64,000 bases of DNA from Brachypodium distachyon (lineage: Eukaryota; Streptophyta; Magnoliopsida; Poales; Poaceae). The notes beneath the pieces are model-generated. The model was given only the letters and a program-made list of their open reading frames with translations. It searched no databases and was not told the origin of the DNA. The position numbers and the translations under genes are program-made. The stretch lies in the NCBI RefSeq assembly GCF_000005505.3, contig NC_016132.3, forward strand, positions 14,684,501 through 14,748,500, read 5' to 3'. Below are positions 1 through 11,445 of the stretch, in pieces; within the stretch, counting starts at the first letter, position 1; each line of letters starts with the position of its first letter.

Positions 1-51
1 ATTTACTATAGAAAACAAATGAAAAATGCAGCAAAGATATATCCTTTGTAC

Positions 52-1087
52 CTCATTAATAAAATTCTGTTTCTGGTGAAATCCATTTGTTTTAGCTTGC
101 ACTTTTGAAGATGATGATGGGATGTCCTTCTACATACATGTATTGACTAGAATCAGTAAGTATTGGATCAGACCAAGAATAATCAGGATCGGTGTAGTGC
201 CACATACTCCGGGAGGTCTTCGCTCTCTGGGCACTGTGTTCTGTAGCTCTTTCATTGACTTCCTTTCTTCAATCACTCGCTTTGATATCACTGGCTTGGA
301 TGGCCCAAAGAAGGAGCCAAAACTAGACAAGTGACATACATAATGAAGGAGAGCACACCCATCTCAGTAAATACCACAGCAGCACCAAATAAAGTAAAAG
401 AAATGAATGGGTAGTAGAGAAAAAAAAGTAGGACGAAAGAAAGCAGCATGGAGTGTAAAAACGAACACTAGTGCATTAGAAGAAAACACCCTTATAGTGT
501 TGGAAGATTTGTGCACATGGAACATACGGAAAACCGTTCCCTATTTTCCTGCAACCACAGTAAAATCTATTCCCCATAACGACACTAAAATCAGTATTGC
601 AAGTGGACAACAATATTTCAAGAAAGGATATCATGCCAATGTGTTGACTATGATAACGTTCCCAGTTTCAAAGCAAAATTGCCAAAAAAACTTAATATAT
701 TTCCTCCGTACACACTTAAAAATCTCACTTTAACACGCTAAAGATTCTGATAGAATGTAAGGAATCATTCTAAGACTACCTTATTCTCACGACTGTACAA
801 GTTCCTGGAGCACAATCAAACAAAATGCTCAACAAAGTGTAGAAGAGGCGCATTGAAATTCAAGACACTTACTTGGCTGGAGGTCTTCTATCATGCGAGA
901 AAGATGAGCGGCCAGCTGTGCTGGCACCAGCTCCCTGTGCCCGTCGCCTAATCTGCTCCTTTAATCGTTCCCTAACCTGAAGGAACTCCTGCTGACCCTC
1001 TGGTGGCCCTTCCTCCTCCTCGACCGCTCCTGAACCTTCCTCATACTCATCTTCATCATAGTATTCGTCTTCATACTCATCCTCCAT
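52..1087 (-). CDS. SPT2-type chromatin protein, 5' part of gene (runs off left edge)
   Basis: Three coding exons are readable on the minus strand: 1087-873, 322-208 and 129-52. All have GT-AG borders and matching phases (2, 0, 0). The ATG at 1087 opens a very acidic D/E/Y-rich stretch, then a segment with EFLQVRERLKEQIRRR. The second exon carries FGSFFGPSKPVISKRVIEE, which matches the conserved N-terminal block of plant SPT2 family proteins. The third reads into a lysine/glutamine-rich segment. SPT2 proteins are histone H3-H4-binding chromatin factors that act with transcription in the nucleus; this is family knowledge. The conserved C-terminal SPT2 domain lies outside the window. The start was chosen because no upstream in-frame ATG is seen in the leader exons. 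Confidence is high for the family and moderate for the third exon. Confidence 0.8.
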
Positions 1088-1101
1088 TCCCCAACGATAA
1101 C

Positions 1102-2372
1102 CCTTTACAATGATGGCAGAAAGAAAAGGCACTGTCAAACATGAAAGAAGTAAGCCCATTTTACACCCCTGAACTTATCAAGAAGTCCAAAAACACCCTG
1201 GACTTTAAAACCGGGCAAGATGCCCCCACTGAACTTTTGAAAACCATTCATCCCGACCCCTCCCCCCTGGCAGTTTTGTACCTGGTTTTCAGTGGCGTTG
1301 ATTAATTAGCTAATTAATTATTAAACAGTACATAAGAGTAATTACTTATCTAAGAACAAACAAAGCTATCCAATTGGTCAAAACAGTACATGAACAAACA
1401 AAGAAACAAAAAACTCAGACCAAGAAGACAAAATCAAGATGATCATGCAAAAAATTAGACAAATACATGCATGCATCCAGGACCCAAATTAAGTAGTAGC
1501 AGTACTGCACTCAGCTAGAAGAGGCAGAAGATCTTGCTGTTGTTGCTACCACAACTTGCTGATACTCTAAGATAAAATCAGTAACAAATTAGTATACAGG
1601 TGACAGTGGCACATAATTTTAACTTGCTACACGGAAGATGAAATAGTAACAAATTAATACTCTAAGATGAAGGAATAAATTAGCCGCAAACAAGCCACTA
1701 CTGTCTTACTTGAGATACGGCAGAGCAAATCATCACCAAGTTTCAGAATAAAATCACTAGACATAATTTCTAGCAATGCTGCTAATTTCAGAATAAGACA
1801 GATAGCACAACAGTTCTTACAAAGCAAATTTCTCAATAGATCCAACCAATACAAGATTCATGTCCTGTAAACAGAAGGAGAACAACTGCGCACACCATAA
1901 CACATCATCGAAGCTAAACTGAATGAAACCCATGGTACAACACAAATAAACTTCTGCACTGTCCAAAACAAGACAATCCAAAATCGGCACATCGATTATA
2001 AGTTTGGCACTACTACAAATATCAACACTAGTTATCACCAAGATGTTACTGCTACCGTGAGCATACAGTGACTGCATGTACAAAAGAAGGTATATTCTAA
2101 CTAAGCATAGCAGTGGGGAGCATATAGCATTTCCAGCCAAGAACATCAAGAAACAGAGAAGGGAGGAAGAATAAAACCGGATCGAAATGCTTACCTTGCA
2201 AGAAGTCGAACTGAAGAGACAGTGGAGGATGCCGTAGATAGCCAAGAAATAAGCAGATCCGTCCCTTCCTCTGCATAGCAGATACATAACGGACCAAAAA
2301 AACAGATCAAGAAAGGCCAAGAAAACAGATCAAGAACAGAAACGGACCAAGAATGGAGATGAGGAGCTTACC
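1102..2372 (-). other. 5' leader introns and small leader exon of the SPT2-type gene
   Basis: A donor (GTAAGC) lies just below 2372, ending the first leader exon, whose 5' end is not defined. A second leader exon spans 2270-2195, with a CAG acceptor and a GTAAGC donor. The third exon starts near 1102, 15 bases before the ATG at 1087. The second leader exon contains no ATG. The 1103-2194 interval is therefore read as a leader intron. It is AT-rich and shows no other gene. Boundaries come from splice consensus only. Confidence 0.5.
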
Positions 2373-2908
2373 CCGCGTCGTGAGGTCGCCTTGCGTCGTC
2401 GCCGGCCGCCTTGGGTCACCGCCGCCGCCGGTGGCCTTCGACAGACGAGAGGAGAGAGCGGGCGGCTAGGGTTCGGGGTCGGGAGGAGAGAGCGGCGCGA
2501 GTGGGGAAATATGGCTAGGGTTCGGAAGAGCGGCGAGCAGAGACGTACCGCGCTTCGCTGCGGCGTTCGGTATGGGTGGGGAGGCTGGTGGCCAGCGAAG
2601 GGATGGAAAAGGAGGGGGCGGCAGGCGGCAGCCGGCAGCCACCGGAGAGATGAGGGAGGGGCGGCGCCGGCGCTGACCTAACGCTGGGAGCGAGCGAATG
2701 CAAGGGGGAGGGAGGGGATCGGGGTTGGCTGAGGTCGGGACTCGGGGTCAGGGGCGAGATTCTGGTTCTTTTTTTTTTTTTCGGGATGGAGGTCCCTCGG
2801 AGAGCCGCCAAAGCCCTCAATCCCACGGCTCCGCACGCATAGGTGCCAACGGGCCGGCCTGGGCTCGTTAAGGCTCGGCTGGAACTGAGAAAAGGCCATG
2901 TAGCATAA

Positions 2909-3078
2909 GGCCCAACTAGGGAAAAAAATTAAAAAAGAGGTGAAAACGCCAAAATTGGAAAGACAATGGGCCAAACTGTTGGGCTAGACCAGATTTTTGG
3001 GATTTAGTGACACAAATATTGGAAAAGAAAAAAAGAAAAAAAAATCGGGCCGGCCCAGGTGCCTGAGGTTGAGGCCCA
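2909..3078 (-). promoter_or_regulatory. Probable promoter region with four site II (GGCCCA) motifs
   Basis: GGCCCA/TGGGCC hexamers occur at 2909-2914, 2967-2972, 3052-3057 and 3073-3078, upstream of the leader exons of the SPT2-type gene. Site II elements are typical of TATA-less plant housekeeping and growth-related promoters and bind TCP factors. No TATA box was noticed. The assignment to this gene rests on position alone, and the motifs could also serve a transcript to the right. Confidence 0.4.
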
Positions 3079-3439
3079 GGCTCGGCACAGGCTGTGATTA
3101 ATTCCGTGACGGGCCAGGCGCAGTCAGGCTAAGCCCTCTGGGCTTTCGGGCCTTGCCACAAAGCACGGCCTGTTGGCCTCCTATACTTCGCGGGGGAGTG
3201 CCTACTCCGTTTTTTTCAGTTCCTTCCGCACGCGCGAGGCTTTTTCCTCATCCCATCGCCCTCTTGCTGACACTCGCTCCCCTCCCGTCTACCCGTCGGC
3301 GGCCCATCCCGCCGCCTCTCCCCATGCGTCCTCCCGCTGCTCCTCTCACATCCCGACGCCGCTGCCACCCGCCTTGGCCCCGGGATCCAGAGGTGTCGCA
3401 GCGCCGCCCCGTCGCCGGCCGTACGGACGTAGCCTCATG

Positions 3440-4600
3440 AGCAGTGCGAAAAGTACGGAGTACATACCAACCAAATGCAATGCATGCATGGCGCCGGCCC
3501 TGCGTACGTACACCTGGCCGGCCGTAGGAACGTATAGCCTCGTGCGTTAATTGCATTCATGCACCGACCCACGTCTATACAAATCAACCACGCCAGACAC
3601 ACGTGCGGCATGGCGGCCAGATCAACCACGCCAGACACACGTGCGGCATGCACCGGCCGCTGGCCGCCATGCCTGCATGCATGCATACGTGGTGTGCCTG
3701 CCAACCAGGCCAGCTGGGGTGCCAGCGCGCGCGTGAAGGCTGGACCTTTGTTCGAGCTAGACTCCGGTATTTGGTGGATCCGGCCGGCGCCGCGCGCGGA
3801 CCGCCTTGGTGTCGACCCGATCGATCGAGCCCATGCATGCAGAGATCGACTACGTTGTGTTCGTGTACGTAACCCCCACAATGAAGCTAGCTGGTGCTGG
3901 CTACGTACTGGCTAGCTAGCTATAGATCTCGATCGCTTTGGCACATCGTCACATCGACAACACATGGCATGCACGGTCACGGAGGAGCCAACGTAACTCT
4001 CTCTGCTCGACCGAGAGGCGTGTGCGTGAGTGCACGTCTGACCGTTTAAACCCATCATGCATGCAACCCCACACTTGGCTCGCGTACGTACGTACGTTAC
4101 GTGATCAACCCCATCCCCGTGCCCGTGCGTGCATGGGGTGCATGGATTACGTGCATTCTGTCTCGAACAAACAAAGGAATAATTTTCAAAACATTTTGCA
4201 TGCATGCGCCGGCATATACACATGGTACGTACGTATATATACACGCGAGCCGGCCGTACGTGCAGTGGGGTGTGCGACATACATGCATGCATGGTTGCAT
4301 GCCCGGGGGGTCGACAGCGAGCGGGCGCCGGACCTCTGTTCGAGTTTGACTCCGGTATTTGGCGTGGATCCACGTTTCCAGCCAATAATGCGAAGGCCGC
4401 CGGTATATTCGACGTACGGATGCGGGTACGTGTCGACCGCTTCGTTTCCGGGCCCCTCCTCCGCCTTCGATCGGTTGGCGCATCGTCCCATTGACACCAC
4501 ACGGCACAATCAAGATCCGCGCGCGTCTTCTGGTTCATCTGAGACCTTCGTTTAATCCCATGCATGCAGGATATCGTGAGTATCCAATTAGCTAGCTAGA
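3440..4600. repeat. Gene-free, palindrome-rich DNA with diverged internal duplication
   Basis: The stretch is packed with self-complementary tetramer runs such as GCATGCATGC, ACGTACGT and GCTAGCTAGC. A 30-bp unit beginning at 3583 recurs directly at 3621. A larger diverged duplication links about 3727-3780 with 4316-4375 (shared core GACTCCGGTATTTGG) and about 3930-3970 with 4468-4510 (shared cores CGATCG and GCACATCGTC versus GCGCATCGTC). The offset drops from about 588 to 538 bp, so the copies have suffered indels. Several long open frames cross here on both strands, but they are by-products of GC-rich repeats and none matches a family I recognise. Confidence 0.5.
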
Positions 4601-4708
4601 TTAATTTGCCCTGCACAAGTTAAGGCATTTTCATCAACCAATAGGAGTAGATGTTTTTTTTCTGTCTAGCTAGCATGCAATAGCCTAGCACTACTACAGA
4701 AAGATTTA

Positions 4709-4925
4709 TCAGTAACGGTCGAAAAACATCATCAGTAACGGTCGGGGCCGCCGTTACTAACTTCGTGTTACTGATGATACCCATCAGTAACGGTCGCCAC
4801 GACCGTTACTGATGTATATATACATCAGTGGCGGTCGCTCCTGCCCAACCGTTACTGATGTATATATATCATCAGTAACGGTCGCGTTTTCACAACAGTG
4901 TCGGTCGAGCGACCAACACTGATAC
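4709..4925. repeat. Left subterminal repeat array of the CACTA element
   Basis: About eight copies of a 13-15 base motif (ATCAGTAACGGTCG and variants such as ACAGTGTCGGTCG) occur in alternating orientation. Paired head-to-head copies are separated by short AT-rich spacers containing TATATAT. In En/Spm-type elements such arrays are binding sites for the element's own DNA-binding protein and are needed for end pairing. Confidence 0.8.
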
Positions 4926-5404
4926 ATTTTCGGTATTTAAAAAAATAATTAAAACCACAGAAAATACACAGAATAATATATATACAGCACAGAAAAATGT
5001 ATCTCATCACAGAAAAATACATATAAAGCCGCATCACATCACAACACATCACATCACATCATTTAAAGCATACAATGTATATAAGCCGCATCATTTAAAG
5101 CATATAAAGATTACAAATGTATCTCACTTCACGACATTGATTACAAAGTTTCAAAATTTCATAAAAGCATAATTACAAAGTGTCAAAATTTCATGAAAGC
5201 ATATAAAGAATACAAATGTATCTCATTTCAAGCTTGAATCTCTTGTCGTGGGTGAACCCAAGACACGACTTGTTCCACACGTTCGAAGAAGTCTCCACTA
5301 GGCTTGATGACCTCATTGTTTATGAGATGGACGAACTCCCTTTGAATGTTATAGACGACCCATTTAGGTCGGTGTCACATTGTCATTCGGGGCCGTCAGT
5401 ACTC

Positions 5405-8400
5405 TTACATCGCCGCGACTGACCCCTTCCACTCTGGCTTGAACATGCTGGCATTCTTCATAAGGACGTGACAGCCGTAGTAGCCATAGAACACACTGTC
5501 GGGCGGCTGTTGCTGGCAAAGGAACCTGTGGTTGTGGTGAGACTCGTCTTTATAACCTTTACCAGCTAGTTTTTCCTTGGTCACCATTTTCCAGGCAGTG
5601 TTAATGAGTGATTTGATGGGTTTTCAGAACCTACCTCGAACACACTTCTTCGGAAGTAGTGAATCGAAGTAGTACACCGCGGACCAAGGCAAACAAATGA
5701 GTAGTGTCACCCAATGGTCTCTGTTTTCAAAAGAAACAAATTTTACATCTAAGAGTGTATAAGAAAGACTGAATTAGAAAAAACAAACGGTTCCATATAT
5801 AAAATTGAACTTACTCCAAATTAAGAGGTTGATATCAAACTTTTGGCGGTGTAAGAGGTGGAACAGTTCGTTGAACTCCACACCAAAGGTGATAAGACGT
5901 TCCTGAATCTTCCCGGTTTCTTGGTCAAAGAAGCCATAGTCTTTTGGGATTCTAACATTGATCTGTTGGGCATGCCGTTGAGAACCAGCTGATTCTTGCA
6001 TGTAGAACTGATGAAGCTATTGCATCTCTCTGGACACGGCACGCAGGGAATCTTCGGTGACCATCGGTCTTCCAGGATAGTAAAGAAGCACCCGGTCGAA
6101 CTCCCTAGCCACGAAATAGGATCCGTCTTCGAATCTCTGGCCTTAATTTGGGTTCTTGATGAGAATGTCAGGCCTATTGTCCTCCCAGACTCCAGTTATG
6201 TCTGGCACGTGGTGCATCTCATCTTAAGTGACATTGGAGAACTCCTTGATGGTCTTGCCGCCGCACCCCCTCTTTTTATGCCTCCTCTTACTGTCCCATG
6301 CCTTCTGCTCCTCTGCCTTGTACTTGCCATCGATCTTGCGGCCATCCATGGACTCAGCGGCACCCAAGAGAGAGAAGGTGGTAGGGACGCTTCCATCCTG
6401 TGCTGACCCTGTGGTCTCGCTATCTTTGAGCTGTGCAGGCATCGACATTGCCCGCTCTTCATCTCCGCCGGCATCGACGGGAGGAAGTATCCTAGGGGAA
6501 AGGCCGAGCGGCGAATGAGAAGTACCTTTGTGGACGGAGGGAGATGGAGTCATAGAGGGCCGGCGCTGGTTGTAGAGAGATACCAAGGTCCTAGGCCACA
6601 TAATGCGGTAGTTTGGACAATCGCCTAGGATATCCACACCTTCCTTTGGAGGTAGCGGGATAGTATAATCCCAATGCTCCTCAACGACGGAGTCCACCAT
6701 CACACTCACTTGTGCGTCGTTCATGAGAATGCCGTGCACCAGTGGCGGTGATTGTCTGGGCATCAGACGGCCAATGACGCCTACAGGCTTCCTAGGCTTG
6801 TCAACGTGGATACGACACTTCACCGGTGCCTGCGCGTAACAAGAAGAAGGCATATGTGTGTAAGATCTTTATTCATGAAGGTTAGGAGTGAAAAAGAGTT
6901 TGAAAAGATTGCTTACAAGGATGTTGTCGCTCAGACCCGGATCGTTATCCCGGATGCCCTCGCTTGGGGAAGGTTGGCTAGCGGGGGGGTTGTCCATGCT
7001 ACGAGCCGGGCTGTAACCAGGGGTGTAGGTGTCTTCGTCCTCCATACGTTTGTCGGAGGCGGCGCTGCTCTTCAGCGGGGTGCTCTTTCGCGGGGGAAGA
7101 GGAGGAAGAGGAGGAAGGAGGTTCCTCAAACCTTCCACTCCTCCCCCGATTATGGCGTCAAGGGCGGGGTGGTCTTTGGCCAATGCCGACACCAAATGAT
7201 GGACGGCTTGCACTGCATATTCCCGCGACACCTCTTGAGACACGATAGATGCCTGCTCTCGCGCCTCCGCCTTAGCTTGTTCTATTATCTCAGAAGAAGC
7301 GGGGAGCTTTTTCTGGACCCTGCTTCGCTTCGGAGTAGGCGGGAAATAATCATCCCAGCAGGCCCCTTCGCCTTCTCCTAGAACACGGCCCGTGTACTCC
7401 GCCTTTTGCAAGCCGGCAGTCACAGCCGACTCCCACCTCTTGCTCTGCACGGAGTTGTCGGAGGTTTCTGACATCTTGCTCTCCTCCCATTTGTGGGCAT
7501 TTGCCTGTTATCATATAAGACAGGACGTGAGTCTATATGGATCAGGAGTGTCATAATTAAAGCCGAAAACAACTAAATGCACATGAACCCTTACCGTAAA
7601 AATTTGAACAGGCGGCTGCATTGGCTCAATGCCCGCCCACTCCTCGGGTGTCATGTGCGGACGTGCATATTCTCTAGCACGTTGGTCCTCCAACATGTCA
7701 TGCACTGGAGGCACCCTGCCTGCCGCCTCGAGAATTCAGTACTGTTTGCGCCAGACCTTCTTCTTCCCCTCTTTCCCAGCACTCCCTAGCCTGTGGTTCA
7801 AGGGCTTCCTTGCGCGCAACGCTCTCATGCGTTCACTCTTCGCAATGAAGGCAGGGTCATATGATTCCTTCTTGAATTTTTCCCATTCGGCCTCATCAGT
7901 TACCGACGGCCATTTCTTCTTGATGATCTCGTAGGGTTTGTCCATCCACTTTCTAGCGGTGGTTTTCCAATTAGCAAGTCCATTGCGGACTGCTATGTTG
8001 ACGGCCGTTAAAAATCGCTCGCGCCACTCGTCAGTGACTTGTAACCTCCTTGCAACGTCCGCGATGCACGTGTTTCTAACGACTTCGGAGATGTCACTCC
8101 ACTCGTCGGTGATCTTGCAATACTTACGTGCAACGGCTCCACAGGTCGTTGCGAAGGCCTTTTGTGCCCTCTCAGGCGACTCCGGGCAGCCCCTCTTAGA
8201 GTGCCGGGTGACCACGTGACAGAACTCCTTCAAGTTGTTGTTGGGGAACGCGGTATGCTACGCTAGCACAAAATAAAATTTTCTACCGCTTCCGCCCGGA
8301 TCAATGCTGTAGATAATGGATCACGAGATTACCACTAGACGCGCAGACCCGTAGCGGAAGTAGAGTCGATGTAGCGCGTCGATGCCGAGTAGTCGAACAG

Positions 8401-9798
8401 CCTGCTCCTCCTCGCCGATCCCACGAACAGTTCGTCCAAGCGCCGCAGGTGCAGCGCCTCCGAGGTATCCACACGTACAGGGAGGAACTCCGTGCGGCGG
8501 ACTGCTAGATCCGATCGCAAGGCTTTGGGCGTGGAGGTGCGACGGCCGAGTCTAACTCGCGTCTGAACTGGGGTTCACCCTAGACGGGTTGGTCTCCTCC
8601 ACTTATATAGACGTCCCTAGTGGGCTCAACACTTGAGGCCCATTAGGAGTCCAAGCCCGATACGAGTTGGATCCGATCCAACTCGGTTCCTACCCCTTAA
8701 GCGTGTGACCCTTCAGGTTCGCGGTCAGTCGGCCACGACTACAAGCTCGGACCGCGGGCCCGAGTAACACCTTACTCGTCCACTGGCACCGACTCAAGTC
8801 GATAGTTGGTAGCGGCGCCTAGCAGCACGTGCCAACTCCCGAGTAACCACAAGGTATATTGACGAACCATACAATGTGTCATATGCAACATTCCTTTTGC
8901 CTCGCGATATGTGTGTCGAGCTCAAGGCGAGTGCGTGTCATCCTTGTGGATAGCTCGAGTCTCTTCTCGTTCCTGTGATACAGATTCCCGAACGGGTTAA
9001 CACTTAACCCAAGTCACATGGCCATGCTTTCCGAATCTGATCACTCGAGAGGGCCCAGAGATATCTCTCCGAACAGGAGGGGCAAATCCCATCTTGATCA
9101 ACCATGACTCGCAGCATGCTTCTCAGCAAACCCGAAAACTACCTTTATAACCACCCAGTTACGGAGTAGCGTTTGGCAACCCCTAAGTAGGCCGATTCAC
9201 ATCCCAAGCTCATACGATGACCTCAGGTCTAGGACTGGCATATACATCGTACTTGAGACTAACAAATGACAATCATCTCGTTGTGTCTCAGTGCGGGTCT
9301 GTCCGACTCAACAATCTCATTTTCGAGTCCATGCTATCAGTCGGCAACACCTTGCCCTATGACTTGTGAAACATAGTCATCATACTGATTCACATTGCTA
9401 GTCTAGATTATGTATCCGCATAACCTCAATGACTAGGGACCATTAGAACAACATCATAGAATACATAGTCTCACAAACAAATCACGTATTTATTGATACA
9501 TATCAGTGATGATGTTCAAGGACAATAACAATAACTCATGAATACATAGGAAATAACATCATCACATAATTGCCTCTAGGGCATATCTCCAACAGTTGTG
9601 GCTCCCCCTCGGCGTCTTCTTCCTTTGCTTCTTACCGGGAGTTTCAGAACTGTCTTCCACCCGTCGCTCGTTGTCGCGCTCTTCTGAACGAGAGCTACCT
9701 GAGCCAGAGCTGGCAATTTGCTCTCCCGATGAAGACTCTTCATTGACACGATCTACCTCCTCCCGATCAAGAACAGGTTTCTGGCTACTCTTGCCCAT
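5405..9798 (-). pseudogene. CACTA second gene: plant transposase (Transposase_24-like) with DUF8039-like and degenerate Ulp1-like parts
   Basis: Coding pieces run right to left: 9798-9595 (charged serine-rich N-terminus), continued in the same frame after the solo LTR from 8241 to 7736, then pieces at 7714-7511, 7474-6869, 6853-6224, 6042-5774 and 5587-5405. The 8241-7736 piece resembles the Ptta/En/Spm plant transposase family (CRKYCKITDEWSDIS-type block; ANWKTTARKWMD block). The 6853-6224 piece has the PLVHGILMNDAQVSVMV block that I associate with DUF8039. The 5587-5405 piece has a QQPPDSVFYGYYGC segment resembling the catalytic Cys region of element-borne Ulp1 proteases, but with Tyr where Cys is expected. 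Some gaps between pieces may be introns, others frameshifts. Family names are from recall. Confidence 0.65.
8242..9594 (-). mobile_element. Solo LTR of a BARE/Angela-like Ty1-copia retrotransposon
   Basis: Read on the minus strand, the block begins TGTTGGAGATATGCCC at 9594 and ends CGTTCCCCA at 8242, giving TG...CA ends over 1,353 bp. It is flanked by a perfect 5-bp duplication GTTGT (8237-8241 and 9595-9599). The first bases match the grass copia start consensus of the BARE/Angela/RIRE1 type as I remember it. No primer-binding site, internal domain or second LTR is present, so this is a solo LTR left by recombination between two LTRs. It sits inside a CACTA open frame, and removing it with one target copy leaves that frame open. 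Confidence 0.9.
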
Positions 9799-10775
9799 TT
9801 CGAACTATGCCATCAAAACCATCAAATATATATCGGCCGAAAATTTCGGCATGATCTATGCTAAAAAACTAGAAATTTTTCTCTACTAATAGCTCAAAAC
9901 CTGCATAAAAAACCCACCCGCATATGTACCCCCTCGGCACGATGGCCGGCCCCTTCTCCAATGACCCGACACGATGGTCGGGCTCACAATTCATTACTCA
10001 ATTCTCCAAAATAGCATATAAAACATCATGTATATAGCATATAAAAAACTACAATGCATATACTCATGTGTGCTATATATTATCAAATGCATATATTCAT
10101 GTGTGCTATATATAAAAAATTACAATGGAAATGTACTAACCCTAAATTAACCCTACAATATACTAACCCTATATCAAATTCACAATATGTGTGCCCATCT
10201 AACTCAATTATCCACTACTACAAACTACAATGCTAATCCTAAATTAACATGCTTCTTTTCCTAAATCCTAACTTTAAATTAACAGCAACAAATCCTAACC
10301 CTAAATTAACTGGAACAAGTCCTAACCCTAACCCTAAATGAAGCTAAATCAGAGGAGAGGGAGGGAGGCAGAGGAGAAGGAGGCAGAGGAGGTAGAGAAG
10401 GCGTGCACCTGTCGCTCGGGGAGGACAGAGACGGCGCGGGCTCGGTGAGGAGGGAGACGGCGGCGCTCAGGGAGGAGGGAGAAGGCGGCGCGGGGTGGCA
10501 GCGGTCGGGGTGGCGACGGTCAGGGTCGACGGGCAAGGGGTCGATGGCGAGGACGAGGCTCGGGCTCGGGGACGACGGTGCTCGACGCGGGGCAGCGGGC
10601 TCGGGGTCGACGGTGGCGGCGGCGAAAAAATCCGGCAGCGCTTCGCTCTTCTAGGGTTAATCGCCCACTGTTGGTCGCTCCTTGTGTTGAGGACGCGCGG
10701 GCGGAATAACCCTAGATTTCACTAAGTGTTCCTTTATATACCCCATGCACAAGAGTAACGGGCGGATAAGGGAGG

Positions 10776-10966
10776 CGACTGTTACTGATGATCCTTCGAT
10801 CATCAGTAACGGTCGCGCTAGAAAGCACCCGCCACTGATGTTCACCGAAGTGCAATGCCCATCTACTCATCAGTAACGGGCGCGTAGAAGCCTGACCGTT
10901 ACTGATGAGTATAGGCACTCATCAGTAACGGACGCATAGCAGCCTGGCCGTTACTGATGAGTATAG
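10776..10966. repeat. Internal copy of the CACTA subterminal-type array
   Basis: Seven or so ATCAGTAACGG(T/G)CG-type motifs in both orientations lie between the two transposon genes, far from either terminus. They are spaced by short segments such as GAGTATAGG. The array is flanked on the right by AT-rich DNA (10985-11170) and on the left by a leader-like stretch. No CACTACTACA end was found next to it, so it is not an obvious junction of two nested elements. It may be the end region of an older fused element, or a shared regulatory array. Confidence 0.6.
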
Positions 10967-11445
10967 GACATGGACTCCATTTCTCTAGTATTTGTACATC
11001 ATGGAATTCATGTATTTAAAGTTTGATGAATAAATTCATGCATTTCTCTAGTATTTTTGCTAAATTAAATTCAAAAAATTCATCACATGCATACACAAAA
11101 ATTCATCACATAATTTCACTTAGTACAAAGTTTGCATTAATATTCAGTACGAGTACATTTTTACAATGTGACTACTAGTGCTTCTTCTTCCTTCGGTAAG
11201 TCATAACTTGACTCCTCGCAGAACTGCTTCTGAGGTAGGGTTTTGTGGTATTTTCTCGCTCCCATCACTTCTTCTTTTCCCTCTCCTTTTCCTCGTTAAT
11301 ATCGTGCGTTCCGCTTTTTCATCATCTGCGGCGATCGTCGGATCATGGAAACCTTCGTAGTCTTCTTGTGAAGTAACTCCGTCCACTCCAACAATGCTTC
11401 TTTTCCCTCTTCTTACTATGACGCGGCCTTTATTTGCCGGGTCAT

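Noticed and set aside
3153..4565. Many overlapping open frames of 80-217 codons on both strands
   Set aside because: They arise from GC-rich, palindromic repeats, show no motif and overlap in all frames.
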